Below are positions 10,907 through 18,817 of a stretch of DNA of 64,000 nt, in pieces. Source of the stretch: Kiritimatiellia bacterium. GTDB taxonomy: Bacteria > Verrucomicrobiota > Kiritimatiellia > RFP12 > DVOR01. The position numbers and the translations under genes were made by a program. How positions within the stretch are numbered: the first letter of the stretch is position 1; every line of letters starts with the position of its first letter. The stretch spans positions 12,395 to 76,394 of the forward strand of contig CAAGNN010000031.1 of assembly GCA_900771325.1 (NCBI GenBank), written 5' to 3'. The notes beneath the pieces were generated by a model. It worked only from the letters and a program-made list of their open reading frames with translations. It was not told where the DNA came from and did no database searches.

Positions 10907-13900
10907 TTAGTACCGGCGCTTGGCAAAGACCTGCACCTTATAGAGGTGCAAGCGCATACCATCACCATTGGGGTTGGGTCTACGGATGCGGACATAACGG
11001 CTCACGGTCGAACCGTCGTAAGGGACCTGCAGGATCTCCTTGGCCGCGAGCGAACGGTTGGCCAGGAGCGTGCTCCAGCTGTTGCCATCGGCCGAGTGCT
11101 CCACATAGATGGTGACGGGGGCATCGCCATTCTGCACCACCACGCCGAAGATTTCGGCATCGCCCGGGAGCTGGACCATCACCCAGGGTTCGTCGTACTG
11201 CTCCTGCGTCCAGACTGCGTAGGTGGCGAAGGCGGAGTCATCGATGACGCGCTGGCCATCGCAGAAGGCCAAGGCCGACTGGTGGAGGTCTTCCACCGTA
11301 CCCGAGACGTTGAGCGTGGGGTAAGAGGAGAGGGTGATACAGCCGTTGGCCGAGAGCATCTCCTGCGAGTAGAGCGGCTCGTCCTCCGAGACAATGGGGT
11401 AATTCTCATCATCCTTGTGGAAGAGGGCGCGATAGAGGTCGTTCATCTCGCGGAAGGTGGCCACGGCGCTATTCTGCGAGGCGGCCAAGAGCGTTTCCAT
11501 ACAGGTGCGCGAGAGGCCGAGCTTGTTGCCATTGGCCTTGTAGACGGCATCGAGCATCGTCTGATAGGCAATGTCCGAGCCATAGTAGGAGTTACCCCAG
11601 TTCACCAACTCGGTGAAGCGCTGGGTGCCATAGCGCGCGTCCAGGGTCGTGCCCAGGAGCGAGAGGAGCTCTTTGTCGGCGAAGTTGGCCAGAAGCGCAT
11701 TGTTAAGCATATAGGAGAGATAGTCGTAGGATTCGCGCGTCTTGCGGTCGGTATCGTGCATCCGCACCTGCAACTGCTTGAAGGTGGCCAAGAATCCCTC
11801 CTGACCGTAGGTGGCGCGAAGGGGCGTAGCCAAAGGTTTGGCCAGGAGCATCCAACCCACCATCGGATAACGCCAGAAGCCGTAGGTGACGTCTTCGGCC
11901 CAACGGAGCCAGAGGTCGCCGCGCAAGGGATAGTTCGCGGTCAAGAAGTCGCGCGTTTCGGTAATGGCCTGATAGCAGAGCGGGGCGTGCTCAATGGCGC
12001 GGAAGTAGAGCTCCAGGGCCCCTGGGTCATCATCGCCATAGCGCAGCGCACGCAATCGGGCGGCCCAGAGGATATAGTAGCCCTCGCGGGTGCGCGGGTC
12101 GTCGAAGACGTCATCGAAGCACTCAATGGAGGGATAGGCGGAGATGCCGTAGAGCTGATAATGGTTGCCGGTGTACTTGTTGACGTTGGAGTCAATCTCC
12201 CAGAAGGAGCCATCGAAGGTGCGGTGGGTACCGGCGCAGTGACCGGGCTGGCCGGCGGTAATCGAGCGGCGGCCCGAGGAGTTCGCCGCCATCGCGCCAT
12301 ACTTCGAGATGCCGCCGCAGACCGCGCCAATCTCGCGGCCAAGCGCCAGCCCCGTCAGAATGGAGTTGGACCAGGGCACGTAGTAGTCCGCGCCGAAGAT
12401 GGAGTCGCCAAAGAAGTTCCAGGTGCGGTAGTTGGTCTGCCAGGCGGTGCCGTTGATGTAGTCAATGCGCGTAGGGGCGGTCTTGACCGAGTGCATCAGG
12501 TCGAGGGTGGAATAGGAGAGCGAGTTGTAGGACATGCGCATCTGGAAGGGCGTCTGGCAATAGAAGTCGCCGTGGAGCAGGGCGCGGTCGGCAAAGTCGC
12601 GGTAGCAGAGCCAGGTGTGGAAGAAGAGGCCATTGCCCTTGGGGGTGTTGTTGAGGGCGGCGGCCACGGCCATCCGGCGCAAGAAAGCATCGTAATCGGT
12701 GGTGCCGGGGGCGGCGGCGAGCTTGCCGCGGCGGTCGGAGAAGGTGCCCTCCTTCGTCTGCGTGTTCACATAGATCTTGTCGAAGTTCCAGACGGAGACG
12801 AAGCGGTCGATGAGGTCGGCGCGCATCTTCGCCTTGTTGTTGCTGAAGTCGGCCGAGCCGTTGTAGATGAGCGCCTCGACGGAACTGGGGCCGGAGGTGA
12901 GCAGGTCGGTCAACCAGGTCTTGTCGGCCAAGAGGGCGTTGATGGCCTCCTGCCCATTGAGGTCCTTCTGAAGCGCCTCGGCCACCTTACCCTCAAAGCC
13001 GCGCGCACTCTGGTGTTCGTAGAAGAAGTCGGCATAGGTGAGGGCGGCGAGATAGGTCTCGTTGGTGGTGACGGTGCCCTCGGAATCGGCCTTGAGGCCC
13101 AAGAGCTCCATCACGCGATCACCCACGCAGTCGGCCACCGTGCCCTTCGGCAGGTTCTCGATGTCGGCCACCTTTCCATCGAGCGTGCCGAAGGCCGAAC
13201 CGATCTCCAGCGTGTCGCCATCGACCGTCACCTGAGTGGCATTCGGGGCCGTGGCGGCTGCGGCAGTGCACAGGGGGGTCACCGCGAAGGAGCCGGCGGA
13301 GGTGCCGGTGGTCGTGCCGGTAATCTCGATAGCCATATCGTTATACTTCGGCTCGTCGCCCCAATCGCGCTCCCAACGCGGGAAGAGGCGGTCGGGATCC
13401 TGCGGCATATAGAAGGTGAAGGAGAAGGAGCCGCCGGGGGTGAGCGAAACGCCCGAGGCGAAGTCCTGCCCCTGGAACGAGCCCATCGTGTCGCCATTGG
13501 TCGGCGCGAACTTGGCGGCCGTGGTCGAGGTGCCATCGAAGAGGAGCGTGCCCTGGGTGTAGTCATCCAGGCGCCCGGTGCCACGGTAAATCTTAAAGCC
13601 GGTGACGGTCATCGCCGTGCCACCGTTGTTCATCGCCATCTTGACGGTGTACCAGCCCTGCTTGGGGAACTTGAAGTCATTGCCGTAGCGCAGGACCCAC
13701 TTGAAGGTGGTCGTACCGTCCGCCGTCTCAATGGTCATCCCATCCTGCCGCGCCACCTCCTCGGCGGAAATCTCAAACTTACCCGCCTCCATCGTCGCTG
13801 GAATCGGCATATCCTCAATCGTGGTCGTGACCGCCGTGGTGGCCTGCAGATTGCGCGCCTTCCAGCCAAAGCCGAGCATCACTGGGCCAAAGCCATTCAT

Positions 13901-15205
13901 CTCCAGGCGACCGCGCCCGGCCTCACCCCAGAAACTCGCCGGGCTCTGGCGGACCGCTTCGCGCGCGTAGATATGGGCCGCATCAAGGTAGGTCTGCTTC
14001 ATCGAAGCCCCCGCCGAGTTGCTCGTGGCCTTGTAGAGGTTGTAGCCCAGCAGCAGGGCCTGCTGATACTGGTTGTCCGACCACTTGATCAGGCGCGAGT
14101 TATCGATGTAGTTCGCCAGACTGCTGCGCAGCGCACTGGTCACCGACGCGCGGAAGGTGCCGGAGATGTCGTAGAACTCCAGGAGCGTGACGCGGCGATA
14201 AGCGCCGGAGATGTCATCGGGGTCCCACGCGGCAATCTGGTTGAAGTCATCCTTGCGGTTGCAGGCCGGCACGGAGTTGTTGTTCGTCACCGTGCGCAGG
14301 TAGGAGACCATATAGATCTGCTTCTCGAGCTTGAGCATCGCCTGGGCCAAGAGGGCGGCCTTGTAGACGTTGAGCGTAATCTCCCGACCGGCGGCATCGG
14401 TAAAGTGGTTGGTGGTCACCGTCGTCGACGTGCCGTCCTCGTTGGTCACCGTCTCGGTGGTCGTCGTGTACTTGAGCCCCATCGTGCTCGTAGCATTCCC
14501 CGCCTCGGCAATCATATCCGTCTCGGTAGCGGCGAAGGCCTTGGCACGTAGCGCGGCATATTCATCGGCTGCAGCGGCCCAAGTGGCGAGCTTTGCCTTG
14601 ATCTCATCCTGCGTCAAGGCCTCCAAGCCGGCTTCCAGGGCGCAAATCTTCCCTTCGGCATCATAGAGCGCCATCGCCGGCCACACCTGCACGCGGCTAC
14701 CCAAAGGCGCCCCCAGCGGGAAGATACTCGCAAGCCCATTGCGCGAGAGCGCCGAGAGATTCGTCGATACCGTCGTCTCGGTGCCGTCCTCGTTCGTCAC
14801 CTTCTCGTTGACCACGTAATCGCGCTCCGGCCAATCATAAACCGCCGTGACGAACTGGGCTCCTACCCCCTTGCGCCACGCCTGCAACATCAAGCTCCCC
14901 GCTTCGCTCCAATCCCAACCCGTAAAGAGCACCGCCATATATCTCCGCTTGGAGGCATTCTCCCCCAAGTTAGCATCTTCGGCAATAGCGGCCTTCATCT
15001 CATCGACCGTCTTAATGTCCGCGCGCGTAATCGGCGTGGTGGTGTAGCGCGCATCGCCCGCGCCCCCCTCCTCCTTCGACGCATTCGCCGGCCACGGCCC
15101 GCGCGTAATCGCATAGCTATAGCGCGAACTCGTCACCTCGGCGCGCGAGGTCAGCGCCAAGAGCAATGCACTCAAACCCAGTGCCAAACGGCTACTCTGC
15201 TTCAT
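10907..15205 (-). CDS. Secreted transglutaminase-like protein with C-terminal discoidin domain
   Basis: The protein has 1,432 residues. I chose the ATG at 15205 because an AAAAGG ribosome-binding site lies 6 nt upstream and a clear signal peptide follows (MKQSSRLALGLSALLLA, cleavage after SRA); the frame is open further upstream without signal-like sequence. Residues about 60-130 resemble a thioredoxin-like fold (AVLFTGWDWSEAG) without a CxxC pair. The middle contains a transglutaminase-like core: AVCGGISKYGAMAA, then QPGHCAGTHRTFDGSFWEID, giving candidate Cys, His and Asp. The last 140 residues look like an F5/8 type C (discoidin) carbohydrate-binding domain (YVEHSADGNSWSTLL, RYVRIRRP). It precedes the giant surface protein in one operon, so a role in cell-surface processing or polysaccharide binding is inferred. 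The catalytic assignment is by motif only. Confidence 0.75.
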   Translation of the reverse strand: MKQSSRLALGLSALLLALTSRAEVTSSRYSYAITRGPWPANASKEEGGAGDARYTTTPITRADIKTVDEMKAAIAEDANLGENASKRRYMAVLFTGWDWSEAGSLMLQAWRKGVGAQFVTAVYDWPERDYVVNEKVTNEDGTETTVSTNLSALSRNGLASIFPLGAPLGSRVQVWPAMALYDAEGKICALEAGLEALTQDEIKAKLATWAAAADEYAALRAKAFAATETDMIAEAGNATSTMGLKYTTTTETVTNEDGTSTTVTTNHFTDAAGREITLNVYKAALLAQAMLKLEKQIYMVSYLRTVTNNNSVPACNRKDDFNQIAAWDPDDISGAYRRVTLLEFYDISGTFRASVTSALRSSLANYIDNSRLIKWSDNQYQQALLLGYNLYKATSNSAGASMKQTYLDAAHIYAREAVRQSPASFWGEAGRGRLEMNGFGPVMLGFGWKARNLQATTAVTTTIEDMPIPATMEAGKFEISAEEVARQDGMTIETADGTTTFKWVLRYGNDFKFPKQGWYTVKMAMNNGGTAMTVTGFKIYRGTGRLDDYTQGTLLFDGTSTTAAKFAPTNGDTMGSFQGQDFASGVSLTPGGSFSFTFYMPQDPDRLFPRWERDWGDEPKYNDMAIEITGTTTGTSAGSFAVTPLCTAAAATAPNATQVTVDGDTLEIGSAFGTLDGKVADIENLPKGTVADCVGDRVMELLGLKADSEGTVTTNETYLAALTYADFFYEHQSARGFEGKVAEALQKDLNGQEAINALLADKTWLTDLLTSGPSSVEALIYNGSADFSNNKAKMRADLIDRFVSVWNFDKIYVNTQTKEGTFSDRRGKLAAAPGTTDYDAFLRRMAVAAALNNTPKGNGLFFHTWLCYRDFADRALLHGDFYCQTPFQMRMSYNSLSYSTLDLMHSVKTAPTRIDYINGTAWQTNYRTWNFFGDSIFGADYYVPWSNSILTGLALGREIGAVCGGISKYGAMAANSSGRRSITAGQPGHCAGTHRTFDGSFWEIDSNVNKYTGNHYQLYGISAYPSIECFDDVFDDPRTREGYYILWAARLRALRYGDDDPGALELYFRAIEHAPLCYQAITETRDFLTANYPLRGDLWLRWAEDVTYGFWRYPMVGWMLLAKPLATPLRATYGQEGFLATFKQLQVRMHDTDRKTRESYDYLSYMLNNALLANFADKELLSLLGTTLDARYGTQRFTELVNWGNSYYGSDIAYQTMLDAVYKANGNKLGLSRTCMETLLAASQNSAVATFREMNDLYRALFHKDDENYPIVSEDEPLYSQEMLSANGCITLSSYPTLNVSGTVEDLHQSALAFCDGQRVIDDSAFATYAVWTQEQYDEPWVMVQLPGDAEIFGVVVQNGDAPVTIYVEHSADGNSWSTLLANRSLAAKEILQVPYDGSTVSRYVRIRRPNPNGDGMRLHLYKVQVFAKRRY

Positions 15206-15279
15206 ACTCATCCTTTTCTCATCTGGCCTATTGGCCGCAACTATCAAAAGTCTTCTATGGCGAAAAATGCCATAATAGT

Positions 15280-15309
15280 ATTCTAGACCTTCACGCACAC
15301 AAAAGTCAA
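15280..15309 (-). promoter_or_regulatory. Sigma-70 promoter of the surface-protein operon
   Basis: Reading the minus strand, TTGACT (15309-15304), an 18-bp spacer and TAGAAT (15285-15280) precede the operon. The 5' leader contains a small hairpin, TATGGC/GCCATA with a T-rich loop, before the start at 15205. Confidence 0.65.
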
Positions 15310-15425
15310 ACACTTTCGCACGCAACTCGCCAAAAAGCCCACACACGCCACATAGCGCCAGAGGAGATGCCCTCTTCGGCTCCACCACAGCAGAGACTCC
15401 GCCCTTGCCTCATTATGAATATAGG

Positions 15426-15443
15426 TACGCGCGCACGCGCGCG
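15426..15443. repeat. Alternating purine-pyrimidine tract, copy 1
   Basis: TACGCGCGCACGCGCGCG, an 18-bp strictly alternating CG-rich tract about 60 bp before a 22-bp repeat array. Near-identical tracts sit in the same relative position at 27483 and 48479. Confidence 0.6.
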
Positions 15444-15485
15444 AGAGGCTCCTGCTCCACCTCCCAGCCCCAGCCCCCAAACCCA

Positions 15486-15650
15486 CCCGCCCCGGGTCCG
15501 AGGGCAACCCGGGCCTACCTCGAAACGAACCCGGGGCGGATGTGAAGCGAACCCGGGGCGGATGTGAAGCGAACCCGGGGCGGATGTGAAGCGAACCCGG
15601 GGCGGATGCGAAGCGAACCCGGGGTGGATGTGAAGCGAACCCGGGGTGAG
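15486..15650. repeat. 22-bp GC-rich tandem array, locus 1
   Basis: Six units begin with AACCCGGGG at 15528, 15550, 15572, 15594, 15616 and 15638, exactly 22 bp apart, preceded by degenerate units. Each unit is a conserved core (AACCCGGGGCGG) plus a 10-bp variable part, mostly ATGTGAAGCG here. The same family occurs at four other intergenic sites in the window. Confidence 0.85.
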
Positions 15651-15754
15651 TGGCCTGACAGAGCCGGCCACTGCAAAACCCTTAAGAAACCCTTCGGCGC
15701 ACCTTCCTGCGCAGCACTGTGTGCTTTTTGGCATGCCGAGAGCCAAAAAAGTGC

Positions 15755-15783
15755 TTGCATTTCGAAATGCGGTGTGCTATCTT
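15755..15783 (+). promoter_or_regulatory. Promoter of candidate small RNA
   Basis: TTGCAT (15755-15760), 17-bp spacer, TATCTT (15778-15783) with an upstream TGC extension. No gene with a ribosome-binding site follows before the terminator at 15845. Confidence 0.5.
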
Positions 15784-15789
15784 ACTCGC

Positions 15790-15876
15790 GTTTCAGACAT
15801 CTCCTACACACAGACACAACCCCACCCAAGAAGATATAAAAATGCTGGCCAGGTATTCTGGCCAGTTCTTTTTTTG
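15790..15876 (+). ncRNA. Candidate small RNA of about 85 nt
   Basis: A promoter predicts a start near 15790 and an intrinsic terminator ends at about 15876. The body is unstructured and rich in A and C (ACACACAGACACAACCCCACCC spans 15804-15825 approximately), then a short A-rich stretch before the terminator hairpin. An unstructured C/A-rich region followed by a Rho-independent terminator is typical of trans-acting small RNAs. No open frame with a ribosome-binding site is present. It could instead be a leader with attenuation for the rubrerythrin operon, although that operon has its own -10 box at 15947. Confidence 0.4.
15845..15876 (+). terminator. Intrinsic terminator
   Basis: Perfect 8-bp stem CTGGCCAG/CTGGCCAG around GTATT, followed by TTCTTTTTTT. 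Confidence 0.8.
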
Positions 15877-15946
15877 TTGTGGCTGGGTGTTGCCCAAAAC
15901 TGAAGCGGTTGCATTTTTCTCTCGACAGAGATGGTGGGGATTGTGC

Positions 15947-15979
15947 TATACTAACGGCGTTCTGCTCGAATGTCGAGCA
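15947..15979 (+). promoter_or_regulatory. -10 box and palindromic candidate operator of the rubrerythrin operon
   Basis: TATACT at 15947-15952 has the extended TGC. A perfect 17-bp palindrome, TGCTCGA-ATG-TCGAGCA, lies at 15963-15979 between the -10 box and the AAGGAG ribosome-binding site. It is well placed to be the binding site of the PerR-like regulator encoded by the second gene; it could also act as an RNA hairpin. It does not match the Bacillus PerR box. Confidence 0.45.
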
Positions 15980-16004
15980 ATAGTCCTAACAAGGAGAGAG
16001 AGAA

Positions 16005-16556
16005 ATGAAGAAGTTTGTTTGCCCGATCTGCGGCTATGTCCACGTTGGCGACACCGCGCCGGAGAAGTGCCCGCAGTGCGGCTGTGTGGGCTCCAAGTTC
16101 ATCGAGAAGGCCGAGACCGGCAAGATGGAGTGGGCCGACGAGCACCGCGTGGGCGTGGCCAAGGGCGTTGACCCCGAGATCATCGAGGGGCTGCGGATGA
16201 ACTTCACCGGCGAGTGCACCGAAGTGGGCATGTACCTGGCGATGGCCCGCGTGGCGATCCGCGAGGGTTATCCCGAGATCGGCGCCTTCTATCAGCAGGC
16301 CGCCTGGGAAGAGGCCGAGCACGCCTGCAAGTTCGCTGAACTGCTGGGCGAAGTGATCACCGATTCCACCCAGAAGAACCTCGAACTGCGCGCCGCCGCC
16401 GAGCAGGGCGCCTGCCAGGGCAAGCTCGACCTCGCCAAGAAGGCCAAGCAGCTCGGGCTCGATGCCATCCACGACACCGTCCACGAAATGTGCAAGGACG
16501 AGGCGCGCCACGGGGCCGGCTTCGAGGGCCTCCTGAAGCGCTACTTCGCGAAGTAA
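16005..16556 (+). CDS. Reverse rubrerythrin (peroxide/oxygen detoxification)
   Basis: The 183-residue protein has an N-terminal rubredoxin-type centre (C6-x2-C9 and C22-x2-C25) and a ferritin-like diiron domain with two ExxH motifs (EEAEH near residue 105 and DEARH near residue 167). This domain order is the reverse of classical rubrerythrin and matches the NADH-dependent reverse rubrerythrins of anaerobes, which reduce hydrogen peroxide and oxygen in the cytoplasm. The start has an AAGGAGAGAG ribosome-binding site. Only 3 bp separate it from the PerR-like regulator, the classic oxidative-stress pairing in anaerobes. Autoregulation by that regulator is inferred from the palindrome upstream. 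Confidence 0.93.
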   Translation: MKKFVCPICGYVHVGDTAPEKCPQCGCVGSKFIEKAETGKMEWADEHRVGVAKGVDPEIIEGLRMNFTGECTEVGMYLAMARVAIREGYPEIGAFYQQAAWEEAEHACKFAELLGEVITDSTQKNLELRAAAEQGACQGKLDLAKKAKQLGLDAIHDTVHEMCKDEARHGAGFEGLLKRYFAK

Positions 16557-16559
16557 GCA

Positions 16560-17036
16560 ATGGCCGGGCTTGACCCCGCCACCATCAAAGCCACGCTCCG
16601 GGCGCACGGGCTCTCGCCCTCCGCCCCGCGTGTGGCTATTTATGCTTGGCTGCAGACCCACCACGTCCACCCCACGGTGGATGTCATCTACCGGGCTCTG
16701 CGGCCACAGCTCAAATCCCTCTCGCGAACCACGGTCTACAACGTCCTGCACGCCTTTGTGGAGAAGGGCCTGGCCAATGTAATCCGCAGCGAGGATCTGG
16801 AACTGCGCTACGACGGGCTCCTCTCGCCGCACGCGCACTTCAAATGCACACAGTGTGGCGCGGTGATCGACCTGGGGGCCATTCCCGCCACCTTGGGCGA
16901 GACGGTGGGTCTGCCCAAAGGCACCCAGCCCACCGAGCTGGCCGTCCTCTTCCGGGGCCTCTGCGCCGCTTGCGCAATTAAGCGGACAGCCAACAGCGGA
17001 CAGCGGACAGCCGCTGACGCGACGGATAAGCCGTAG
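16560..17036 (+). CDS. Fur-family regulator, PerR-like
   Basis: The 158-residue protein has a winged-helix N-terminus (LSPSAPRVAIYAWL, SLSRTTVYNVLHAFVEKGL) and the Fur metal-binding signature HAHFKCTQCG near residues 95-104, with a second C-x2-C in LCAACA. Because it follows reverse rubrerythrin by 3 bp, a PerR-type peroxide sensor is the likeliest subtype, but PerR, Fur and Zur cannot be separated from sequence alone. The last 17 or so residues (from about residue 141, in TANSGQRTAADATDKP) are encoded by a 142-bp repeat element starting at 16981, which also supplies the TAG stop. The native C-terminus has therefore been replaced. Confidence 0.9.
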   Translation: MAGLDPATIKATLRAHGLSPSAPRVAIYAWLQTHHVHPTVDVIYRALRPQLKSLSRTTVYNVLHAFVEKGLANVIRSEDLELRYDGLLSPHAHFKCTQCGAVIDLGAIPATLGETVGLPKGTQPTELAVLFRGLCAACAIKRTANSGQRTAADATDKP

Positions 17037-17122
17037 CTCTAACGTATTATTCCCCACGGCTCAGACGGGCCTCACATATCAAGCGCCAGCGCTGTCGGCT
17101 GTCAGCTGTCGGCTGTCCGCTT
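16981..17122. repeat. 142-bp inverted-repeat element, copy A (MITE-like)
   Basis: The left end is a run of 7-bp units (CGGACAG, CCAACAG, CGGACAG, CGGACAG, CCGCTGA). The right end is the inverted counterpart (CTGTCGG, CTGTCAG, CTGTCGG, CTGTCCG). A copy of the same length lies at 20750-20891; an ungapped hand alignment gives about 107 of 142 identical positions, with conserved ends and a conserved CACGGCTCAGACGGG-type inner block. No transposase or clear target-site duplication was identified. It overlaps the 3' end of the Fur-family gene. Confidence 0.7.
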
Positions 17123-17152
17123 GTACTGCTCGCGCCGCGAGCGGAGATTTGC

Positions 17153-17166
17153 TATACTACGCCCTA
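17153..17166 (+). promoter_or_regulatory. Extended -10 promoter predicting a leaderless transcript
   Basis: TTTGC-TATACT: the -10 hexamer at 17153-17158 ends 7 nt before the ATG at 17166, so transcription should start at or next to the start codon. No ribosome-binding site is present. Confidence 0.5.
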
Positions 17167-17858
17167 TGAGACGAAAGCCTACCGAGTTTGATTTTGTTTA
17201 TGCCGTGCGGCACACGCAGATTCTCTGCGCACCCGAGCGGCTCTTGGACCCCTTTGATCAGACGACGATAGACTACACGCTCCTGGCCCAGCCGATGGAC
17301 GACCCGGGCAAGACGCGCGTGCGCGAGGGGAAGTTGCAGACCTTCCCGCCCCGCCTCATCCTGCCCGGAGAACTCTCGAATCAGGAACTGGAGGGCTTTG
17401 GCCCCCAGGCGCAGAACTACCTCGACTTCCTCAAGTCGCACGCTTCGCGCATCCGCATCTTGCGCTACTCCTACCGTCTCCGCCGCGAGGCCTACACCGA
17501 AACGCTCATCAGCGAGCCCCTGGAGGTGGTGCGCGACCGCGCCAAACGCGCCTTCGCCCAGCGCGCCAGCCAGTCGGCTGCCCTCGTTGAAGGGGTCGAT
17601 GAGCCCTGGGATGTCTGCCTGCTGCACCTCTTTATGCGCCTGGTGCAAGCCTCGGCTCCGCGCGCCATTCAAGCCTTTGAACGGCAGGCCAAGCGGGACT
17701 TCCGCGACCATCTACCAGCGGATGACCGCGCCGAAATCGAGCAGGCCTTCGCGGCCGCCGCCAAGGATGCCTCGCTCGTCAAGCCCCTGGGGCGGCTCCT
17801 CAAGGCCAAGGGGCTCTTCGACGTCTACCAAGACCGCTTCTTCGCCCTGCTGCCGTGA
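17166..17858 (+). CDS. Hypothetical protein of 230 residues
   Basis: I do not recognise the family. The ATG at 17166 was chosen because a -10 box (TATACT) ends 7 nt upstream, so the more upstream in-frame start lies inside the repeat element and before the promoter. The protein is soluble, charged and without signal peptide or membrane segments (MRRKPTEFDFVYAVRHTQ at the N-terminus). A basic helical middle (RIRILRYSYRLRREAYTETL) is followed by a probably helical C-terminus. Its TGA overlaps the GTG start of the epimerase-like gene, so it heads a tightly coupled three-gene operon with a nucleotide-sugar enzyme and a helicase. No function is proposed. Confidence 0.8.
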   Translation: MRRKPTEFDFVYAVRHTQILCAPERLLDPFDQTTIDYTLLAQPMDDPGKTRVREGKLQTFPPRLILPGELSNQELEGFGPQAQNYLDFLKSHASRIRILRYSYRLRREAYTETLISEPLEVVRDRAKRAFAQRASQSAALVEGVDEPWDVCLLHLFMRLVQASAPRAIQAFERQAKRDFRDHLPADDRAEIEQAFAAAAKDASLVKPLGRLLKAKGLFDVYQDRFFALLP

Positions 17859-18817
17859 CCGCCCTTCGCACGCTCATTACTGGTGGCGCCGGCTTCATCG
17901 GCGCAAACCTCACACGCTTTCTCCTGGCGCGCGGCCATCGCGTGACGGTGCTCGATAACTTCCGAACCGGGCGGCGGGGGAACCTAGAGGGCCTGGCGGT
18001 CGAGCTATTGGAGCGCGATGTGCGCGAGCCGATTCCGGGCGACTACGATTGGATCTTCCACCTCGCCTGCCCCGCCTCGCCCCCGCACTACCAGGCCGAC
18101 GGCCTCTACACCCTCACTACGGCCTTCGACGGCACGCGCCAAGCGCTCGAGGTGGCCCGGCGGTGCGGTGCGCGGCTCCTCATCGCCTCGACCAGCGAAG
18201 TCTATGGCGACCCGCAGGTCCACCCGCAGCCGGAGGGCTACTGGGGCCACGTCAACCCGCTGGGCGTGCGCAGTTGCTACGATGAAGGCAAGCGCGCGGC
18301 CGAGACCTTGGCCCTGGAATACCGCCGCAAGTTCGGCGTGGACGTGCGGTTGGTGCGCATCTTCAACACCTATGGGCCGTGGATGGACCCGCAGGATGGG
18401 CGCGTTATCTCCAACTTCATCCTGCAAGCCCTGCGCAACGAGCCGCTGACGCTCTACGGGCAGGGCGAACAGACCCGCTCGTGCCAATTCGTCGAGGACC
18501 TCCTGCGGGCCTTCGAGCGTTATCTGCTGGCCGACCGCGCGCAACTCGAGACCTTCTTCGCGCCTCGGGGCCTTCTTGTGCCGGTGCTCAACCTGGGCAA
18601 TCCCGAGGAGCACACCATCGCCGACATCGCCCGGGCCGTCCTGGCGCAGTTGCCCGAGAGCCGCTCGACCTGCGTCTACCGTCCGCTGCCCGCCGATGAC
18701 CCCAAGCGCCGCAAGCCCGACATCGCCTGGGCCACCGAGCTCCTGGGCTGGCAGCCGCGCGTCCCCCTGGCCGAGGGGCTCGCCAAGACCATCGCCTACT
18801 TCCGGGAGGGCTTATGA
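17855..18817 (+). CDS. NAD-dependent UDP-glucuronate decarboxylase-like epimerase
   Basis: The 320-residue short-chain dehydrogenase-type protein has the NAD-binding Rossmann motif GGAGFIG at residues 9-15. STSEVYGDPQVHPQPEGYWG near residue 110 and SCYDEGKR with the catalytic Y-x3-K near residue 142 are close to UDP-xylose synthase (UXS) signatures. The reaction would convert UDP-glucuronate to UDP-xylose for cell-surface glycans; a UDP-glucose or GDP-mannose type activity is less likely. The gene starts with GTG within the GTGA overlap with the previous stop and ends in an ATGA overlap with the helicase gene, indicating translational coupling. Confidence 0.85.
   Translation: MTALRTLITGGAGFIGANLTRFLLARGHRVTVLDNFRTGRRGNLEGLAVELLERDVREPIPGDYDWIFHLACPASPPHYQADGLYTLTTAFDGTRQALEVARRCGARLLIASTSEVYGDPQVHPQPEGYWGHVNPLGVRSCYDEGKRAAETLALEYRRKFGVDVRLVRIFNTYGPWMDPQDGRVISNFILQALRNEPLTLYGQGEQTRSCQFVEDLLRAFERYLLADRAQLETFFAPRGLLVPVLNLGNPEEHTIADIARAVLAQLPESRSTCVYRPLPADDPKRRKPDIAWATELLGWQPRVPLAEGLAKTIAYFREGL

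Larger units (their letters stand above)
15212..16004. other. 793-bp intergenic spacer, no gene seen
   Basis: Divergent spacer between the surface operon and the rubrerythrin operon. It holds the minus-strand promoter, an alternating purine-pyrimidine tract, an array of 22-bp GC-rich units, a conserved hairpin-forming block at 15648-15683 also seen at 27593-27628, a candidate small RNA with terminator, and the rubrerythrin promoter. Open frames across the array are repeat-derived and not considered genes. Confidence 0.7.

Noticed and set aside
10667..14551. 1,294-codon plus-strand open frame
   Set aside because: It lies antisense to the well-supported transglutaminase-like/discoidin gene, has no ribosome-binding site, and its composition is what an antisense frame of GC-rich coding DNA gives.
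15306..15746. Open frame across the first 22-bp array
   Set aside because: Repeat-derived Pro/Gly/Arg sequence without ribosome-binding site; same artefact appears at 55010-55258.
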